Positions 28,231 through 30,750 of a stretch of 30,750 nucleotides of DNA are shown here, in pieces (the stretch's first letter is position 1; every line of letters starts with the position of its first letter). Source of the stretch: a virus; the IMG/VR virus record IMGVR_UViG_3300025929_000305, positions 1 to 30,750 of that record; one strand, written 5' to 3'. The notes beneath the pieces are model-generated. The model had not been told where the DNA came from. It did not search any database and worked only from the letters and a program-made list of their open reading frames with translations. The translations under genes were made by a program, and so were the position numbers.

Positions 28231-30683
28231 TGTGGTACCAGCAACCAATTAGGCCGCTTGACCCGGTCATTGAGGACGACCCTCAGACTGGGGCCATTCG
28301 GTACATCCGAGACAACTTCACTGGCACTGGGCAGGACAGCTATACGCAACCCCCTGCCCAGGACCAAGGCCAGTGGCAAGCTCTGACGAATATCCTGCCG
28401 GTTACCGACGGCAGTCTCCGACGGCGCTGGCCGTTGGCCGCTTGGGGTGGGACTGACTCCACCGGCATTAGCCCCGGCACAGCGAGTCAGTTTGTCACCC
28501 GGTTGTACAACTTCGAGCGGGATGTAGACCTGTCGCGGCGGGTACTCGGCTGCTGCAATGGCCTTGTGTTCTCCATGCAGGAGGGGACGGGCTTTGTTGA
28601 TAACGCTTCTGTATTCACCCCGCTGACCACGCCGAGAGCTGTGGTCTCCCGCAGCACTGCTTACTTCTTCGACGGTCAGAAACAGGACAACAAGAAGTGG
28701 GATGCCAGCACCCTCAGCAACTGGGGCATTGACATCCTGGCCAACTCGGCCACGGGACCTGTTGGTCCTAACTTCGGTGCCACCGCTGCTGACACCGGCT
28801 CGACGGGCGTGGCCTGGGTCAATCCCAACAACGCCCTGGCGGATGACGGTGCGGTTGCTACCGCCACTCTGACGCCGACCACCACACTCTCCCACACCCT
28901 GAAAATTACCAGCTTCGGTTTCGCAATTAGTGGAACCGTGGTTGGGATCAAGGTGGAAGTTAAAGCTGACCTGTCACGACTGCCCGCTGCGTCCGCGTGG
29001 TTGCAGACATTTCTTTATAAGGGCGGCACCCAGACAGGCACGGTGAAGTCGGTCAACTTGGCAAACACCTCGCTGAATTATTTTTCCATGGGCAGCAGCA
29101 CCGATCTCTGGGGCACATCGTGGACTTCAACTGACATCAACGCCGCGACCTTTGGGGTGGGAGTCATAGTGGGCTATCCAGCGACCCTTAACTCCAACCT
29201 GACGATCAATGTGGATGCGATTCGCGTCACCGTTTATACCAGCACGCAGGCAATCACTTTCACCTCGGCGGCGGGTGGCGTCACTCTCACCATCGGGCGT
29301 GTTTATTACTACGCTTTCAAGAACTCCAAGACTGGCCACTACAGCGACCTAAGCATCGCCAGCAACTCCACGGGTGCTCAGACCAGCAAGCAATTCACCT
29401 TGACCTTGCCGCAGCCCTCAGGGGATTCCCAGATTGACACCATCGTCATCATGGCCACAGCCGACGGTGGCGATCCCAGCATCCTGTATCAAGTGGCCGA
29501 GGTGCCCAGCGGCACGGTCAGCTACACCGACAACACCCCTGAGACAACGCTCAACCTGAACCAGCAGCTTGTCTACACCGACGCCAACCACAACACCTTC
29601 GGCCTGGCGTTGAATACCCCGCCGCCAGCGGGGACCTTGTGCGTCAAGCACAAAGGCCGCCTGTGGATGGCTCTCGGTCAGTATGTCTACTTCTCCAAAA
29701 GCATCTCAGACCTGACGCTCCCCAATGGCTTCATCGCCGGGATATACGAAGAAGCGTGGCCACAGAGCAATTTCTTCGACATCAGCCAGGGCTCGGAGAC
29801 GGTGAACGCCCTGTTCTCGGACGGCACCACGCTTTATATCGGGACCCAATATCACATCCGCCGCTTGCTGGGCGACGATCCCACCAACTTCCAAGAGCCC
29901 GAGATTCTGCACCCGCAGGCTGGCGTCCTCAACCAGGAAGTGGTGCAGCTGGTCTATATCGAAGGCACGCCTCTAGGGGCCATGTGGCTCACGCCGGACA
30001 ACCGTGTCCTGGCTAGTGATTTCAATACCGTGGGGGATGTGGGCCACCCCATTCAGGACATTCTGAATAACATCAACGCCACCGGGGCCCTGAACTCTTG
30101 GGCCACGTTCGCGTCCTTTGGACCGTATGACGTTTACATCCTGGCGGTGCCCACCGGCACGAATACCGGCAGCCCAGACACGCTTTGTGTCTACGACGTT
30201 CGTGGCCGTCGTTGGTATGTCTGGACGAGCACCTACGGCTTCTATTCGGCAGGGCTGTTTAATGTGCCCGCCTCTGGGGTTCCTCAGTGGCTTGTTGCGT
30301 GGGCCAAGTTTCAGAATGTTCTGAAGTTCGATTTCACCAACGCCACGGTTGAACCTAACTTCTCCTCCACCGCACAGACAAGCTGGATGCATCTCGGGTC
30401 CCCGACCTATCGCAAGCTCCTTGATGAGATCGAGGTCATTGGGGACACAGCCAACACCACCGTCACCGTGGAGGGAGCTTCCACGCAAGCCGACTTCGCC
30501 ACGCCACATACGGTAGCCAACGCCCTGACTCCGGTCACTGGTCCCTTCGGACAGTCCAAGGTCTATCTCGCTACAGCTACCACCAAGGACCGTTATTACC
30601 GTTTCACTTTCGCTGACTCGGGTACGGGTCCGGTCGTTCTCAACGGCTTCAATATCCGCGCCGTTCCCTTCAATACTCTGTGA
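28230..30683 (+). CDS. Tail nozzle-like beta-propeller protein (817 aa)
   Basis: Size, place after the adaptor and the blade-like motifs (HKGRLWMALGQYVYFSKSIS; DGTTLYIGTQYHIRRLLGDD; RGRRWYVWTSTYGFYSAGLF) fit the nozzle or tubular protein that ends a short tail. It holds two likely inserts: a beta-sandwich near 176-338 and an FN3-like domain near 347-450 (GRVYYYAFKNSKTGHYSD) that resembles the adaptor insert. The start overlaps the adaptor stop (TAATG). No enzyme motif is seen; a role in channel formation is inferred. Confidence 0.75.
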   Translation: MWYQQPIRPLDPVIEDDPQTGAIRYIRDNFTGTGQDSYTQPPAQDQGQWQALTNILPVTDGSLRRRWPLAAWGGTDSTGISPGTASQFVTRLYNFERDVDLSRRVLGCCNGLVFSMQEGTGFVDNASVFTPLTTPRAVVSRSTAYFFDGQKQDNKKWDASTLSNWGIDILANSATGPVGPNFGATAADTGSTGVAWVNPNNALADDGAVATATLTPTTTLSHTLKITSFGFAISGTVVGIKVEVKADLSRLPAASAWLQTFLYKGGTQTGTVKSVNLANTSLNYFSMGSSTDLWGTSWTSTDINAATFGVGVIVGYPATLNSNLTINVDAIRVTVYTSTQAITFTSAAGGVTLTIGRVYYYAFKNSKTGHYSDLSIASNSTGAQTSKQFTLTLPQPSGDSQIDTIVIMATADGGDPSILYQVAEVPSGTVSYTDNTPETTLNLNQQLVYTDANHNTFGLALNTPPPAGTLCVKHKGRLWMALGQYVYFSKSISDLTLPNGFIAGIYEEAWPQSNFFDISQGSETVNALFSDGTTLYIGTQYHIRRLLGDDPTNFQEPEILHPQAGVLNQEVVQLVYIEGTPLGAMWLTPDNRVLASDFNTVGDVGHPIQDILNNINATGALNSWATFASFGPYDVYILAVPTGTNTGSPDTLCVYDVRGRRWYVWTSTYGFYSAGLFNVPASGVPQWLVAWAKFQNVLKFDFTNATVEPNFSSTAQTSWMHLGSPTYRKLLDEIEVIGDTANTTVTVEGASTQADFATPHTVANALTPVTGPFGQSKVYLATATTKDRYYRFTFADSGTGPVVLNGFNIRAVPFNTL

Positions 30684-30750
30684 GAATTTCGCAGCCCACT
30701 CTTCCGCAAATCAATCGTGAACTGGCCCGCCTGGAGGAGTTTCACAAGCG
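30680..30750 (+). CDS. Partial gene at right edge
   Basis: GTG 30680 overlaps the previous stop as GTGA and opens a frame through the window end (about 23 residues visible, starting MRISQPTLPQINRELARLEE). The short helical start fits a minor virion protein such as an internal protein, but the family cannot be told. Confidence 0.55.
   Translation, partial: MRISQPTLPQINRELARLEEFHK

Overview
The window is the packaging, structural and lysis half of a tailed-phage genome with a short-tailed (podovirus-like) plan. The plus strand encodes a terminase pair, a portal protein, a scaffold-like protein, a major capsid protein of the N4-gp56 type, a head-tail adaptor and a nozzle-like tail protein, plus a SleB-type endolysin and a three-helix holin. 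There are no tape-measure or tail-tube genes of the long-tailed phages. No integrase, repressor or tRNA gene was seen. The host is not shown directly. The signal peptides ending in Ala-Gln-type sites, the 'choice-of-anchor D'-like domain and the tandem Ig-like repeats of the surface proteins resemble secreted proteins common in soil Acidobacteriota, so an acidobacterial host is a reasonable inference only.

Layout. Bases 1-2330: tightly packed small genes on the minus strand, two with zinc-ribbon cysteine patterns and one a 33-residue membrane peptide. They share GGAG...AGCACATG start regions, overlap by ATGA/GTGA, and carry hairpins and a repeated palindrome near start sites. Bases 2330-3100: an HNH nuclease gene on the minus strand, then a structured, very AT-rich divergent region bounded by 34-bp inverted repeats. 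From 3100 everything reads rightward: a small cationic peptide, the small and large terminase subunits (3252-5175), and a run of small genes (5175-9201). Two of these carry Trp-rich repeats and three share an ADY-W-C type motif. Next come four large or medium genes (9202-19843), all with Sec signal peptides. Portal, a helical protein, a GH16-type glycosidase, scaffold and capsid follow (19856-24988). Two small proteins, endolysin, a histidine phosphatase, holin, adaptor and nozzle protein complete the window (25029-30683), with one truncated gene at the right edge.

Working together: the HNH protein and terminases probably act in DNA packaging; portal, scaffold and capsid build the head; adaptor and nozzle make the short tail; endolysin and holin release progeny. 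The most unusual part is the block of four Sec-targeted, mostly Cys-rich adhesin or fibre-like genes placed between the large terminase and portal. These phage products are predicted to be exported from the infected cell rather than assembled in the cytoplasm, or else exported before joining the virion. Several intergenic hairpins, some with UNCG tetraloops and some covering Shine-Dalgarno sites, suggest RNA-level control of the structural operon.
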